The translations under genes were made by a program, and so were the position numbers. Below are positions 31,844 to 39,854 of a stretch of DNA of 50,435 nt, piece by piece. Location: contig JAHIXK010000012.1 in the NCBI GenBank assembly GCA_018815245.1, positions 1 through 50,435 on the forward strand. Reading direction: 5' to 3'. Numbering within the stretch: position 1 is the first letter of the stretch; every line of letters starts with the position of its first letter. The notes below the pieces were generated by a model. It was not told where the DNA came from and ran no database searches. It saw only the letters and a list, made by a program, of their open reading frames with translations. This DNA comes from Gammaproteobacteria bacterium. GTDB taxonomy: Bacteria > Pseudomonadota > Gammaproteobacteria > Burkholderiales > Burkholderiaceae_B.

Positions 31844-33256
31844 ATGACTTCCAGACGTGAATTTTTCAAAGCCGCCGCGATGACCGGTGGTGCGGTGGCG
31901 GCAGCCAGTGTCAGCAAAGTGGCGATGGCTGCTTTGCCGGAACCGATTATGCAAACCTCACCCGACACTATGCCCCCTTTGGTGCCCAGCACCGGGCGAC
32001 CTTACAACCCAGTGGTCACCTTGAATGGCTGGACATTGCCCTGGCGCATGAACAAGGGCGTGAAGGAATTCCACCTGGTGGCCGAGCCTGTGCTGCGTGA
32101 AATGGCACCGGGCATGACGGCCCACCTGTGGGGCTACAACGGACAAAGCCCAGGCCCCACCATTGAAGTGGTGGAAGGCGACCGGGTGCGAATTTTTGTG
32201 ACCAACAAACTGCCCGAGCATACCAGCATTCATTGGCATGGCCAGCGACTGCCCAATGGCATGGATGGGGTTGCGGGCTTGAATCAGCCAGCCATTCCTT
32301 CTGGCAAAACCTTTGTGTATGAATTCGAGGCCAAGCGCCCCGGCACGTTCATGTACCACCCCCATGCCGATGAAATGGTGCAAATGGCCATGGGCATGAT
32401 GGGCTTCTGGGTAACTCACCCCAAGAACAAAAACCCGCTGATCAGTGAAGTGGACCGCGATTACTGCTTCTTGTTAAACGCCTACGACATCGATCCAGGT
32501 GCCTACACACCGAAGATCATGACCATGCTCGACTTTAATTTGTGGACCTGGAACAGCCGCCTGTTCCCCGGTATTTCACCGTTGGTGGCACGCCAGAATG
32601 ACAGGGTGCGTTTGCGTGTGGGCAACCTGACCATGACCAACCACCCCATCCACATTCATGGACACGAGTTTGAAGTGACTGGTACCGATGGGGGCCCCAC
32701 GCCCAAAGGCAGCCGTTGGCCCGAAGTGACTGTGGACATTGCGGTGGGGCAAATGCGGCAAATGGAATTCATTGCCAACGAAGAGGGTGATTGGGCGTTC
32801 CATTGCCACAAAAGCCACCACACCATGAACGCCATGGGGCACGACGTGCCCACCATGATTGGTGTGGATCACCGCGGTATGACCAAGAAAATTACCAACC
32901 TGATTCCGGACTACATGGTAATGGGCGAACGTGGCATGGCCGACATGGCCGAAATGCAAATGCCACTGCCCGACAACACCATTCCAATGATGACGGGAGA
33001 TGGTCCATTTGGATCTGTGGAAATGGGTGGCATGTTCAGCATGCTCAAAGTTCGCAAGGACCAAAAGCCCGGCGACTATTCCGACCCCGGTTGGTACAAA
33101 CACCCCGAAGGCACGGTGGCCTACGAATTCACGGGTGAACTGGCTAAACCAAAACGCAGTGGCAGCGCGGGCAAGGGAAGCATGGAATTGAAGCAAAAAA
33201 ACCAGCCCGAGATTGAGCTGAAGGTGCGCAAACCCAGCGGCCATTCAGGGCATTGA
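31844..33256 (+). CDS. multicopper oxidase, TAT-exported
   Basis: A 470-residue periplasmic multicopper oxidase, likely a cuprous oxidase in copper tolerance. A twin-arginine signal starts SRREFFKAAAMTGGAVAAAS. The trinuclear and type 1 copper motifs are all present: HWHG (130-133), YHPHADE (171-177), HPIHIHGHEF and HCHKSHHTMNAM, in which the final Met is the type 1 axial ligand. A Met-rich stretch after the oxidase core (MADMAEMQMPLPDNTIPMM, then GGMFSML) may bind extra copper, as in CueO/CopA. The tail is basic. The ATG at 31844 is preferred to TTG 31838 because the signal sequence begins directly there. Confidence 0.93.
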   Translation: MTSRREFFKAAAMTGGAVAAASVSKVAMAALPEPIMQTSPDTMPPLVPSTGRPYNPVVTLNGWTLPWRMNKGVKEFHLVAEPVLREMAPGMTAHLWGYNGQSPGPTIEVVEGDRVRIFVTNKLPEHTSIHWHGQRLPNGMDGVAGLNQPAIPSGKTFVYEFEAKRPGTFMYHPHADEMVQMAMGMMGFWVTHPKNKNPLISEVDRDYCFLLNAYDIDPGAYTPKIMTMLDFNLWTWNSRLFPGISPLVARQNDRVRLRVGNLTMTNHPIHIHGHEFEVTGTDGGPTPKGSRWPEVTVDIAVGQMRQMEFIANEEGDWAFHCHKSHHTMNAMGHDVPTMIGVDHRGMTKKITNLIPDYMVMGERGMADMAEMQMPLPDNTIPMMTGDGPFGSVEMGGMFSMLKVRKDQKPGDYSDPGWYKHPEGTVAYEFTGELAKPKRSGSAGKGSMELKQKNQPEIELKVRKPSGHSGH

Positions 33257-33287
33257 TGAACAAGCAATACGTAAAGGAATGTAAATC

Positions 33288-33788
33288 ATGAAATTATTCA
33301 AGAAGGCATCTGTCTTATTTGCATGTGCGGTGGTTGCAGGCACTGTAACAAGCGCGGCCATTGCACATGGCGACAACAAACACAGCAGCGCCCCTGTGGT
33401 GAAGGAACAGAAGGAATGGGGCGTTGCCGGTGATGCTGCGGCTGTGAAGCGAACAATTGATGTGAGCATGGGTGATGACATGCGCTTCAAGCCCGGCAAG
33501 CTTGAAATTAAAAAAGGCGAAACCATTCGCTTTCGCGTGAAAAACACCGGGGCTTTGTTGCACGAATTTGTGATTGGCACGAAAGCAGAAAACGCCAAAC
33601 ATGCCGAGTTGATGGTGAAGTTTCCCGGCATGGAACACGATGAGCCCTACATGACGCATGTAGACCCAGGCAAGTCAGGTGAAATTGTGTGGACATTCAA
33701 CCGCGCGGGAACGTTCGAGTTTGCGTGTTTGATTGCAGGTCATTTTCAGGCCGGCATGGTGGGAACAATCACCGTGGCAGCCAATTAA
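33288..33788 (+). CDS. periplasmic cupredoxin (plastocyanin-like blue copper protein)
   Basis: A 166-residue cupredoxin with a signal peptide ending SAAIAHG. Type 1 copper ligands are His92 (LLHEFVIG), Cys147, His152 and Met157 in CLIAGHFQAGM. The core SMGDDMRFKPGKLEIKKGET, with RFRVKNTGALLHEFVIG, is typical of CopI-like or auracyanin-like copper-resistance proteins. It probably carries copper or electrons to the adjacent oxidase, or buffers periplasmic copper. An AAGGAATG stretch precedes the ATG. Confidence 0.9.
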   Translation: MKLFKKASVLFACAVVAGTVTSAAIAHGDNKHSSAPVVKEQKEWGVAGDAAAVKRTIDVSMGDDMRFKPGKLEIKKGETIRFRVKNTGALLHEFVIGTKAENAKHAELMVKFPGMEHDEPYMTHVDPGKSGEIVWTFNRAGTFEFACLIAGHFQAGMVGTITVAAN

Positions 33789-33807
33789 CTTTTGAAGGAG
33801 TAATACC

Positions 33808-34167
33808 ATGAAGAACACATTGAAACTGAGTGCGATTGCATTGGCCTTGTTGGGCGCCGGCAGCGTGTATGCCGCCAATCACAGTGGCAGTCACAACCAC
33901 GACCATGGCGGAGCCAAGGAAGCACAAGTAACCGTGGCTGCTGCTGAAATGGCCGATGGAGAAATTCGCAAGATCAACAAAACCACAGGCAAGGTGACCT
34001 TGAAGCACGGCGATATCAAAAGCGTTGGAATGCCGCCCATGACCATGGTGTTCGGTGTGGCTGACAAAGGCATGCTGGAGGGTTTGAAAGAAGGCGACAA
34101 GGTGAAGTTTGACGTGAAGCAGGAAGGCTCAAACTACACTGTGACCGAAATCAAAAAAGCCCAGTAA
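33808..34167 (+). CDS. CusF-like periplasmic copper-binding protein
   Basis: A 119-residue protein with a Sec signal (LSAIALALLGAGSVYAANH), a His-rich linker (HSGSHNHDHGG) and a CusF-type small beta-barrel. The metal-binding core is LKHGDIKSVGMPPMTMVFGV, where the His and the Met residues of GMPPMTM are the known copper(I)/silver ligands of the family. It follows the cupredoxin with a TGAAGGAG site and ends the copper operon. CusF normally feeds an RND copper pump (CusABC), whose A and B subunits are not present here. Confidence 0.9.
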   Translation: MKNTLKLSAIALALLGAGSVYAANHSGSHNHDHGGAKEAQVTVAAAEMADGEIRKINKTTGKVTLKHGDIKSVGMPPMTMVFGVADKGMLEGLKEGDKVKFDVKQEGSNYTVTEIKKAQ

Positions 34168-34178
34168 ATGCCGGTGAT

Positions 34179-34934
34179 TTATCGGTAAGAAATCAGGCCA
34201 TTGGGTTTGGCGGCAAATGCTTCCAGCCCACTGGCCTGGTCTGCCAGAACACCTGCAATTTCACCTTCAAAGTGCGCTTGCTCATTGAAGCTGGCCAAGC
34301 TGATGCCACGCTGGCCAAACAGCAGTTTGCTCACACTACAATTGGTAATCATCCAGTTCAAATTGAACGCATTTGAATCGGGCAGTTGAAGCAAATTCTG
34401 CGCAATCGCAGTAATTGGCCCACCTGAAGTAAACACCGCCACATTGGCCGAAGGCCTTAACTGCATGGCTTGCGCAGTAACAACGCCCAAACCGCTCATT
34501 GCCCTTGCCTTGAAAACAGGCCAGCTTTCCGGATAGTCTGTATCGTGTTCCCCGCTTATCCAGCGTGCAATTGCGTTCTCGAAAATTTGTTGAAAGGCTT
34601 TGCGCGGGTCGGCATGTTGAGTGACCTGTTTCTCGAATGCATCGGCGTCATCAAGCTGGCCAATCAACGCCTGCAAGATGGCTTCATGGTCGTATTCGTT
34701 CAGTGTGGGAATTTGCACGGGTTCCTGAAGCATGCCATAGGTGCTTGAAAAAGCCTGTGCAGTTTGCAAATGCCGGTTCATGCTGCCACTGAAAAACCCG
34801 TGCAGACGTATTTTTCGTGCCCTGAACCACGCGCCCAATTGTGCAGCTTGCAGTTGCCCCAGTTCAGACAAATTGTCGTAATCGACGCTGTCAAAACTGG
34901 CTTGACCGTGGCGAATCAAATAGATGGTGCCCAT
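34179..34934 (-). CDS. histidine phosphatase family protein
   Basis: A 251-residue member of the phosphoglycerate-mutase/histidine-phosphatase superfamily. The phospho-His motif LIRHGQASF lies at residues 6-14. Other active-site regions are present (FSGSMNRHLQTAQAF and NVAVFTSGGPITAIAQ, where the second catalytic His of the usual HG pair reads SGG). It has no signal peptide. It is the last gene of a minus-strand operon with an APH-like kinase and an ACAD10/11-like dehydrogenase and begins six bases after the kinase stop. That context suggests it removes phosphate from a pathway intermediate or side product rather than acting in glycolysis. Confidence 0.88.
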   Translation of the reverse strand: MGTIYLIRHGQASFDSVDYDNLSELGQLQAAQLGAWFRARKIRLHGFFSGSMNRHLQTAQAFSSTYGMLQEPVQIPTLNEYDHEAILQALIGQLDDADAFEKQVTQHADPRKAFQQIFENAIARWISGEHDTDYPESWPVFKARAMSGLGVVTAQAMQLRPSANVAVFTSGGPITAIAQNLLQLPDSNAFNLNWMITNCSVSKLLFGQRGISLASFNEQAHFEGEIAGVLADQASGLEAFAAKPNGLISYR

Positions 34935-34940
34935 GCCCGA

Positions 34941-36017
34941 TCAACCCTGTTTCTTGATCAGCGCCTTGCAGCGCCAATCAAAATAATTCACCATGATCCA
35001 GAAATTCTTGAATGCCGGGTTGCGGGTTTGCCGGTGGTAATAGCGGTAGTAAATTTGCTGTGCTATTACGGCCAGCCGGAACAAACCAAACACTTCGTAG
35101 AAGGTCCAGTTGCCGGTTTCAATGCCCGTGCTTTTTAGATAGTGCTGCACAATTTCTTCGCGTGTCATCATGCCGTTGAGCGAGGAAGGTTGCCGTTGCA
35201 GTACTCTCATCAGGAAGTTGTCGTCTGCCTGCACCCAATAGGCCAAGGCACTGCCAAGGTCCATCAGCGGGTCGCCCACGGTGGCCAATTCCCAGTCCAG
35301 TACGCCAATTACTTCCACCGGGTTGGCAGGGTTCAACACCACATTGTCCAGTCGCCAGTCATTGTGGATCATGCGCAGTTTCATGTCGTCGGGGCAGTTC
35401 AGATCCAGCCACCTGCGCACTTTGTTGAATGAGCTGACATTCCATGTGCGGGCCTTGTCATAACGTTGGCTCCAGCCGTCCAGTTGGCGGCGGGTGTAAC
35501 CGCTGCCTTTGCTCAAGGTGTCCAGCCCGCTGCTGTGCAAGTCGACCTGGTGAAGCTCGATTAGTTTGTTCCAGACGTTCGTGCAAAGCTCGCGTGTCTG
35601 GCCTGTGGTCAATTTCAAATCGTGTGGCATGTGCTTGCGTGGAATAATGCCTTCAATGCGCCGCATCACATAAAATTCACTGCCAATGAATGATTCATCT
35701 GCGCAGTGCCCCACCATGTCGGGCACGTGGGGGTAGACGGGTTTCAGCAGGCTTTGTATGCGGTATTCCCGACCCATGTCATGCGCCCCCTTGGCCTTTG
35801 TGCCCTTGGGTGGGCGGCGCAAAATCAGGTCGACCTCAGGGTATTTCAAGCGGTAGGTCCAGTTTGATACACCTCCCGAATACTGGGTCAGCTCCGGGTT
35901 GTCGCCAAGTGTTAAACCCTGTGCGCGCAACCAGCCAGTGACCGCACCCGTGTTCAGTTCCTCACCTTGGCGAACGTTGCTACCTTGGTCTATTACTGCA
36001 TCAATCGCAGCGTTCAT
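34941..36017 (-). CDS. APH-family kinase, ACAD10/11-type hydroxyacyl-CoA kinase
   Basis: A 358-residue aminoglycoside-phosphotransferase-fold kinase. The nucleotide region is LTQYSGGVSNWTYRLKY followed by LILRRPPKG. The catalytic loop is MIHNDWRLDNVVLNP and the metal-binding motif is VIGVLDWELATVGDPLMDLG. These variants belong to the acyl-CoA-associated APH group (ACAD10/ACAD11 N-domains and LvaA of levulinate catabolism), not to antibiotic-modifying enzymes. The start codon overlaps the stop of the dehydrogenase gene by one base (TAATG). The known chemistry of relatives is phosphorylation of a 4-hydroxyacyl-CoA. Confidence 0.88.
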   Translation of the reverse strand: MNAAIDAVIDQGSNVRQGEELNTGAVTGWLRAQGLTLGDNPELTQYSGGVSNWTYRLKYPEVDLILRRPPKGTKAKGAHDMGREYRIQSLLKPVYPHVPDMVGHCADESFIGSEFYVMRRIEGIIPRKHMPHDLKLTTGQTRELCTNVWNKLIELHQVDLHSSGLDTLSKGSGYTRRQLDGWSQRYDKARTWNVSSFNKVRRWLDLNCPDDMKLRMIHNDWRLDNVVLNPANPVEVIGVLDWELATVGDPLMDLGSALAYWVQADDNFLMRVLQRQPSSLNGMMTREEIVQHYLKSTGIETGNWTFYEVFGLFRLAVIAQQIYYRYYHRQTRNPAFKNFWIMVNYFDWRCKALIKKQG

Positions 36018-37246
36018 TATTTAAAACCCCGCTTCATCATTTCAATGCGGGCAATCACGCCTTTGTGCACTTCATCCGGGCCATCGGCAAGCCGCAAGCT
36101 GCGGGCCTGAATGTAGAAACCTGAAAGCGGTGTGTCGCGGCTAACACCAGCACCGCCGTGCATTTGAATGGCCATGTCCACCACCTGTTCCAGCACATTG
36201 GGTGCCACTACTTTAATGGCTGCAATTTCTGTCATCGCGCCCAGGGCGCCTAGTTGGTCCAGCTTCCATGCAGCGTAAAGGGTCAGCAAACGGGCTTGGT
36301 CAATCGCCAGGCGAGCCTCTGCAACACGCTCGCGGTTACCGCCCAGGTTGATGAGCGGTTTGCCAAATGCGACACGGCTGATGCCACGCTTGATCATCAA
36401 ATCCAGCGATTCCTCGGCAGCACCAATGCAGCGCATGCAGTGGTGAATACGGCCCGGCCCCAGGCGGCCCTGCGCAATTTCAAACCCTTTGCCCAAGCCG
36501 GCAATCACATTGCTCAAAGGCACACGCACATTGTTGAACTCTACTTCGCCATGGCCGTGGGGTTCATCGTAAGTGCCAAAAACCGGCAGCATGCGTTTGA
36601 TGGTGACACCCGGTGTATTCAGTGGCACCAACACCATGGTGTGCTGGTGGTGGCGGTCAAGATCGGGGTTCTCTGTGCGTGCCATCACAATGGCAATTTT
36701 CGCGCGTGGATCGCCAATGCCGCTGCTCCACCACTTGGTGCCGTTGATCACCACCTCATTGCCTTCCGGCGTGGCGGTGGCTTGCATGTTGGTGGCGTCG
36801 CTGCTGGCCACATCGGGTTCAGTCATGCAAAAAACCGATCGAATTTCACCGGTCAGCAAGGGTTCAAGCCATTTCTTTTTTTGCGCATCGCTGCCGTATT
36901 TCCACAGCACTTCCATGTTGCCGGTGTCGGGCGCGTTGCAATTGAAAACCTCTGGCGCCATCAGGCTGCGTCCTGTTTCTTCTGCGACCAGCGCGTATTC
37001 CATGGTGCTCAGGCCAACGCCCAGCTTGTCGTCGGGTAAAAACATATTCCACAAACCCGCTTCCCGCGCCTTGCTTTTCAAGGCTTCCATTTCCGGGGGG
37101 ATGCGCCAGTTGTTCCATTCGCGGCCATTGCACTGGGCCTCGATTTTTTCCCAATAGGCCGCCTCATGCGGGGCAATTTCATTTTTCATGAAGGCGCGAA
37201 CGCGCTTTACAAAGTCTTGCGCCTTGGCGCTGGGCTCAAAATTCAC
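36017..37246 (-). CDS. acyl-CoA dehydrogenase, ACAD10/11-like
   Basis: A 409-residue acyl-CoA dehydrogenase from GTG 37246, which lies seven bases after AGGAG. The longer open frame to 37318 has no matching signal and runs through the divergent promoter region. Motifs include FCMTEPDVASSDATNMQATA, WWSSGIGDPRAKIAIVMART, GPGRIHHCMR and SLRLADGPDEVHKGVIAR, all hallmark features of the ACAD10/ACAD11 class. With the downstream kinase it reproduces, as separate genes, the domain pair fused in the mammalian enzymes. The likely role is elimination from or rearrangement of a phosphorylated hydroxyacyl-CoA so that beta-oxidation can continue. Confidence 0.92.
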   Translation of the reverse strand: MNFEPSAKAQDFVKRVRAFMKNEIAPHEAAYWEKIEAQCNGREWNNWRIPPEMEALKSKAREAGLWNMFLPDDKLGVGLSTMEYALVAEETGRSLMAPEVFNCNAPDTGNMEVLWKYGSDAQKKKWLEPLLTGEIRSVFCMTEPDVASSDATNMQATATPEGNEVVINGTKWWSSGIGDPRAKIAIVMARTENPDLDRHHQHTMVLVPLNTPGVTIKRMLPVFGTYDEPHGHGEVEFNNVRVPLSNVIAGLGKGFEIAQGRLGPGRIHHCMRCIGAAEESLDLMIKRGISRVAFGKPLINLGGNRERVAEARLAIDQARLLTLYAAWKLDQLGALGAMTEIAAIKVVAPNVLEQVVDMAIQMHGGAGVSRDTPLSGFYIQARSLRLADGPDEVHKGVIARIEMMKRGFK

Positions 37247-37286
37247 GACATGTCTCCTGATTATTTTTTCGGCTCGGCTTGTTTCC

Positions 37287-37310
37287 TCCGATATCATCAA
37301 TGCTATCGGA
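37287..37310. promoter_or_regulatory. inverted repeat in divergent promoter region
   Basis: TCCGATA (37287-37293) and TATCGGA (37304-37310) form a perfect 7-base inverted repeat with a 10-base spacer. It sits in the 84-base gap between the minus-strand acyl-CoA dehydrogenase operon and the plus-strand SMP-30-like gene. It is well placed to be an operator for both. The regulator is not identified. Confidence 0.45.
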
Positions 37311-37330
37311 AAATTCAAGGTGTCAACAAC

Positions 37331-38452
37331 ATGCGTGCTTTGGGCAAAGTTTTGATTGCAATTGTTTTGTTGCCAGTGGTGGTCATCGGGGGTGTGGTGG
37401 TGTTCGGTTCAACCCCGGCAGAACCTGTGGCCTGGAAACCCGGGCACATGCCCAGCTTGAATTCAGGCCCTTACGCCAACAATGCTTTGTTGAACGACGC
37501 ACATGTGTTTGGCACCGACAACCTGCTGCAACCCGAATCGATTGCCCCTGGCCCCAACGGCCTGCTGTACACCGGCATGAACACGGGCGAAATTGTGCGG
37601 TTTAACCCCGCAAAAACAAAGCTGCCACAGAACCCGCAAACCACACCATTTGAATTGATTGCCAATACCCAAGGCCGCCCTTTGGGCTTGGTGTTTCATC
37701 CCGCAGGTTATTTGGTGGTGGCCGATGGAACAAAGGGTTTGTTAAAGGTCACCCTGCAAGGCGATGTAACAGTGTTAAGCAATGAATCAGAAGGCCTTCC
37801 CTTCAAGTTTGTAGACGATGTTGCAGTGACCGCGGATGGTCGCTATGCGTATTTTTCAGATGCATCCAGCAAATTTGATTTGAACAATTACGTGCTGGAT
37901 CTGATTGAACATGGCGGCAATGGCCGCTTGCTGCGCTACGACTTTCAAACCGGCGAAACCCAAACCCTGTTGCGCAATTTGCAGTTCGCCAACGGTGTAA
38001 CACTGTCGAAGGCGGGCGATTACGTGCTGGTTAATGAAACAGCGGCGTACCGAATAACGCGCTATTGGCTGGCGGGGGATAAAGCAGGAACAAGCGACAC
38101 CTTCATCGATGGCCTGCCCGGCTTTCCGGACAACATTCGAACCGATGCCGACGGAAATTACTGGGTGGCCATTCCAAGCCTGCGAGACCCCATGCTGGAC
38201 TCACTCGCAGACAAGCCTTCAATTCGCAAAGCGTTGGCCAAACTGCTGAATCATGTCGAGTTTCCGGTCAAACCAAAAGCCATGGCGCTGGCCATTAATC
38301 CTGATGGCGTGGTGATTGCCAACCTGCAGGCTGAAAAGGCTGGCGATTATTATTACTACGTGACACAAGTGACCCCCTTTGATGGCAAACTATACCTCAG
38401 CTCCGTGCACATCAACGGGGCGGCAACAGCTTCAAACCCGTTGAGCCGATAA
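37331..38452 (+). CDS. SMP-30/strictosidine-synthase-like beta-propeller protein
   Basis: A 373-residue protein from ATG 37331. The in-frame extension to 37166 overlaps the divergent gene and is rejected. An N-terminal membrane anchor or signal (ALGKVLIAIVLLPVVVIGGV) is followed by a six-bladed propeller of the strictosidine synthase/APMAP/SMP-30 type. Blade motifs include PESIAPGPNGLLYTGMNTGE, DDVAVTADGRYAYFSDAS, ANGVTLSKAGDYVLVNETAA and GLPGFPDNIRTDADGNYWVA. Members are usually lactonases or esterases. The divergent placement with an acyl-CoA operon may mean that a lactone enters that pathway (inference). Confidence 0.85.
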   Translation: MRALGKVLIAIVLLPVVVIGGVVVFGSTPAEPVAWKPGHMPSLNSGPYANNALLNDAHVFGTDNLLQPESIAPGPNGLLYTGMNTGEIVRFNPAKTKLPQNPQTTPFELIANTQGRPLGLVFHPAGYLVVADGTKGLLKVTLQGDVTVLSNESEGLPFKFVDDVAVTADGRYAYFSDASSKFDLNNYVLDLIEHGGNGRLLRYDFQTGETQTLLRNLQFANGVTLSKAGDYVLVNETAAYRITRYWLAGDKAGTSDTFIDGLPGFPDNIRTDADGNYWVAIPSLRDPMLDSLADKPSIRKALAKLLNHVEFPVKPKAMALAINPDGVVIANLQAEKAGDYYYYVTQVTPFDGKLYLSSVHINGAATASNPLSR

Positions 38453-38545
38453 AAACTGAATTGAGAACGGAAAGCCATTTGTTGCACAAGCGCATATTCT
38501 TTCCTTGTTTTGCATCTGTCTTATTAACCAAGGTGTAGTGTTAAC

Positions 38546-39094
38546 GTGACTGAAAAAAGCTCCCCAGACCCGAGTGACTTTGACTACGAGGCAGCTTTGC
38601 TTGCATGCGCTCGTGGAGAAAAGTTCGCCCTTCAGGCCATCTACGCGCGCGACAGCCGTTGGCTGTTTGCCGTGGCTTATCGCATAGTTAAACGCCGTGA
38701 ACTGGCCGAAGAAGTTTTGCACGATGCCATGGTTAAAGTATGGAGTCGTTCCCGCCTGTATTCCCCGGCGCTGGGGTCGGCGCGGGGATGGGTTTACACG
38801 GTGGTTCGAAACCAGGCATTGAACAGCGTGCGCAAACGCATGATGGAAGTGTCAACCGAGGACTTCGATGTGCCGGAACTGTCGACCACCGACAACCAGG
38901 AACTTGCGCAAGACGCAGACAAGCTAAGCACGTGTTTGGGAAAGCTGGATGAAACCAAACGAAACGCCATTGTGCTGGCCTTCGTGGATGGGTATACCCA
39001 TGAACAAATTGCACAACGATTGGAGTCGCCCCTCGGCAGTGTTAAAAGCTGGATACGCCGGGGATTGTTGAAATTGAAGGAGTGTTTGTCATGA
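38546..39094 (+). CDS. ECF RNA polymerase sigma factor (SigK-like)
   Basis: A 182-residue ECF sigma factor starting at GTG 38546. Region 2 is LFAVAYRIVKRRELAEEVLH followed by DAMVKVWSRS. Region 4 is IVLAFVDGYTHEQIAQRLES followed by GSVKSWIRRGLLKLKECL. It would direct RNA polymerase to a small stress-type regulon. Its stop overlaps the anti-sigma ATG (ATGA), so the pair is co-translated, typical of SigK/RskA modules that respond to envelope or oxidative stress. Confidence 0.95.
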   Translation: MTEKSSPDPSDFDYEAALLACARGEKFALQAIYARDSRWLFAVAYRIVKRRELAEEVLHDAMVKVWSRSRLYSPALGSARGWVYTVVRNQALNSVRKRMMEVSTEDFDVPELSTTDNQELAQDADKLSTCLGKLDETKRNAIVLAFVDGYTHEQIAQRLESPLGSVKSWIRRGLLKLKECLS

Positions 39095-39804
39095 CAGAGT
39101 CGCAGACAGAGGCCAAAGTAATAGAGGCTGGCGAATACGTGCTCGGCGTGATGACAGATGCCGAGCGTCAGGATTTTGAGCGACGTTTGAATCAAGACCC
39201 TGAATTGGCCAAGGAAGTTGTTTACTGGACAGACCATTTTGCGGCCATGTCCAGAAATTTGAAACAGGAGCCTGTGAGCCCCAGGGTGTGGTCGCAAGTT
39301 GACCGCTCATTAACTGCCAGCAAGGGTTCGGGCCTGATGGAGTCTTCCCCCTTTGCGTGGTTGTGGAAAGGCTGGGCCGTTGCAGCCAGTGCAGCGGTGG
39401 TGGTGTTGGGTGTGCAACTTTTTGGCACAAACCAGGAATTGAGCAGTGGGCCCCGCTATGTTGCCGTGATGAAAAGCCCGGACAAATCCACAGAGTGGCT
39501 GGTTGAAGCACGTCCGAACGAAACCATCCGCGTGTATCAAATTGGCGGTTTGCCCATTGAAGGCAACCCGGCGAACATGGGCAAATCACTGCAACTGTGG
39601 ACCAAAGCGCCAAGTGACCTCGGCCCTACCTCGCTGGGTTTGATGGAACTGGGAAAACCAATGGAACTGCCCGCAGACATGTTGCCCAAGCTGGTTGAGC
39701 AACAGTTATTTGAAGTGACGCTGGAACCCAAAGAAGGCTCGCCCTACAGCGACAAACCCACTGGTCCGATCATGTTTATCGGTACTGCGGTTGCATTGAA
39801 GTAA
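39091..39804 (+). CDS. anti-sigma factor (RskA-like)
   Basis: A 237-residue membrane anti-sigma factor. The ATG at 39091 is preferred to GTG 39082. The cytoplasmic N-domain binds sigma (AGEYVLGVMTDAERQDFERR). A single transmembrane helix lies at about 92-112 (GWAVAASAAVVVLGVQLFG). The extracytoplasmic C-terminal RskA domain includes YVAVMKSPDKSTEWLVEAR and PTGPIMFIGTAVALK. It would hold the preceding sigma factor inactive until a periplasmic signal triggers release. Confidence 0.92.
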   Translation: MTESQTEAKVIEAGEYVLGVMTDAERQDFERRLNQDPELAKEVVYWTDHFAAMSRNLKQEPVSPRVWSQVDRSLTASKGSGLMESSPFAWLWKGWAVAASAAVVVLGVQLFGTNQELSSGPRYVAVMKSPDKSTEWLVEARPNETIRVYQIGGLPIEGNPANMGKSLQLWTKAPSDLGPTSLGLMELGKPMELPADMLPKLVEQQLFEVTLEPKEGSPYSDKPTGPIMFIGTAVALK

Positions 39805-39817
39805 ATTGTGTTGGAAA

Positions 39818-39851
39818 TAAAAAACCCCGGTCTTTTGAACCGGGGTTTTTC
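39818..39851. terminator. bidirectional intrinsic terminator
   Basis: AAAAACCCCGG / CCGGGGTTTTT is a strong stem around TCTTTTGAA, flanked by A- and T-runs on both sides. It therefore serves both the sigma/anti-sigma operon and the convergent DUF4394 gene. Confidence 0.9.
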
Positions 39852-39854
39852 GTT

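Noticed and set aside
34941-36017. Aminoglycoside resistance gene
   Set aside because: The kinase fold is APH-like, but the motifs and operon partners are those of the acyl-CoA-linked ACAD10/11-type kinases.
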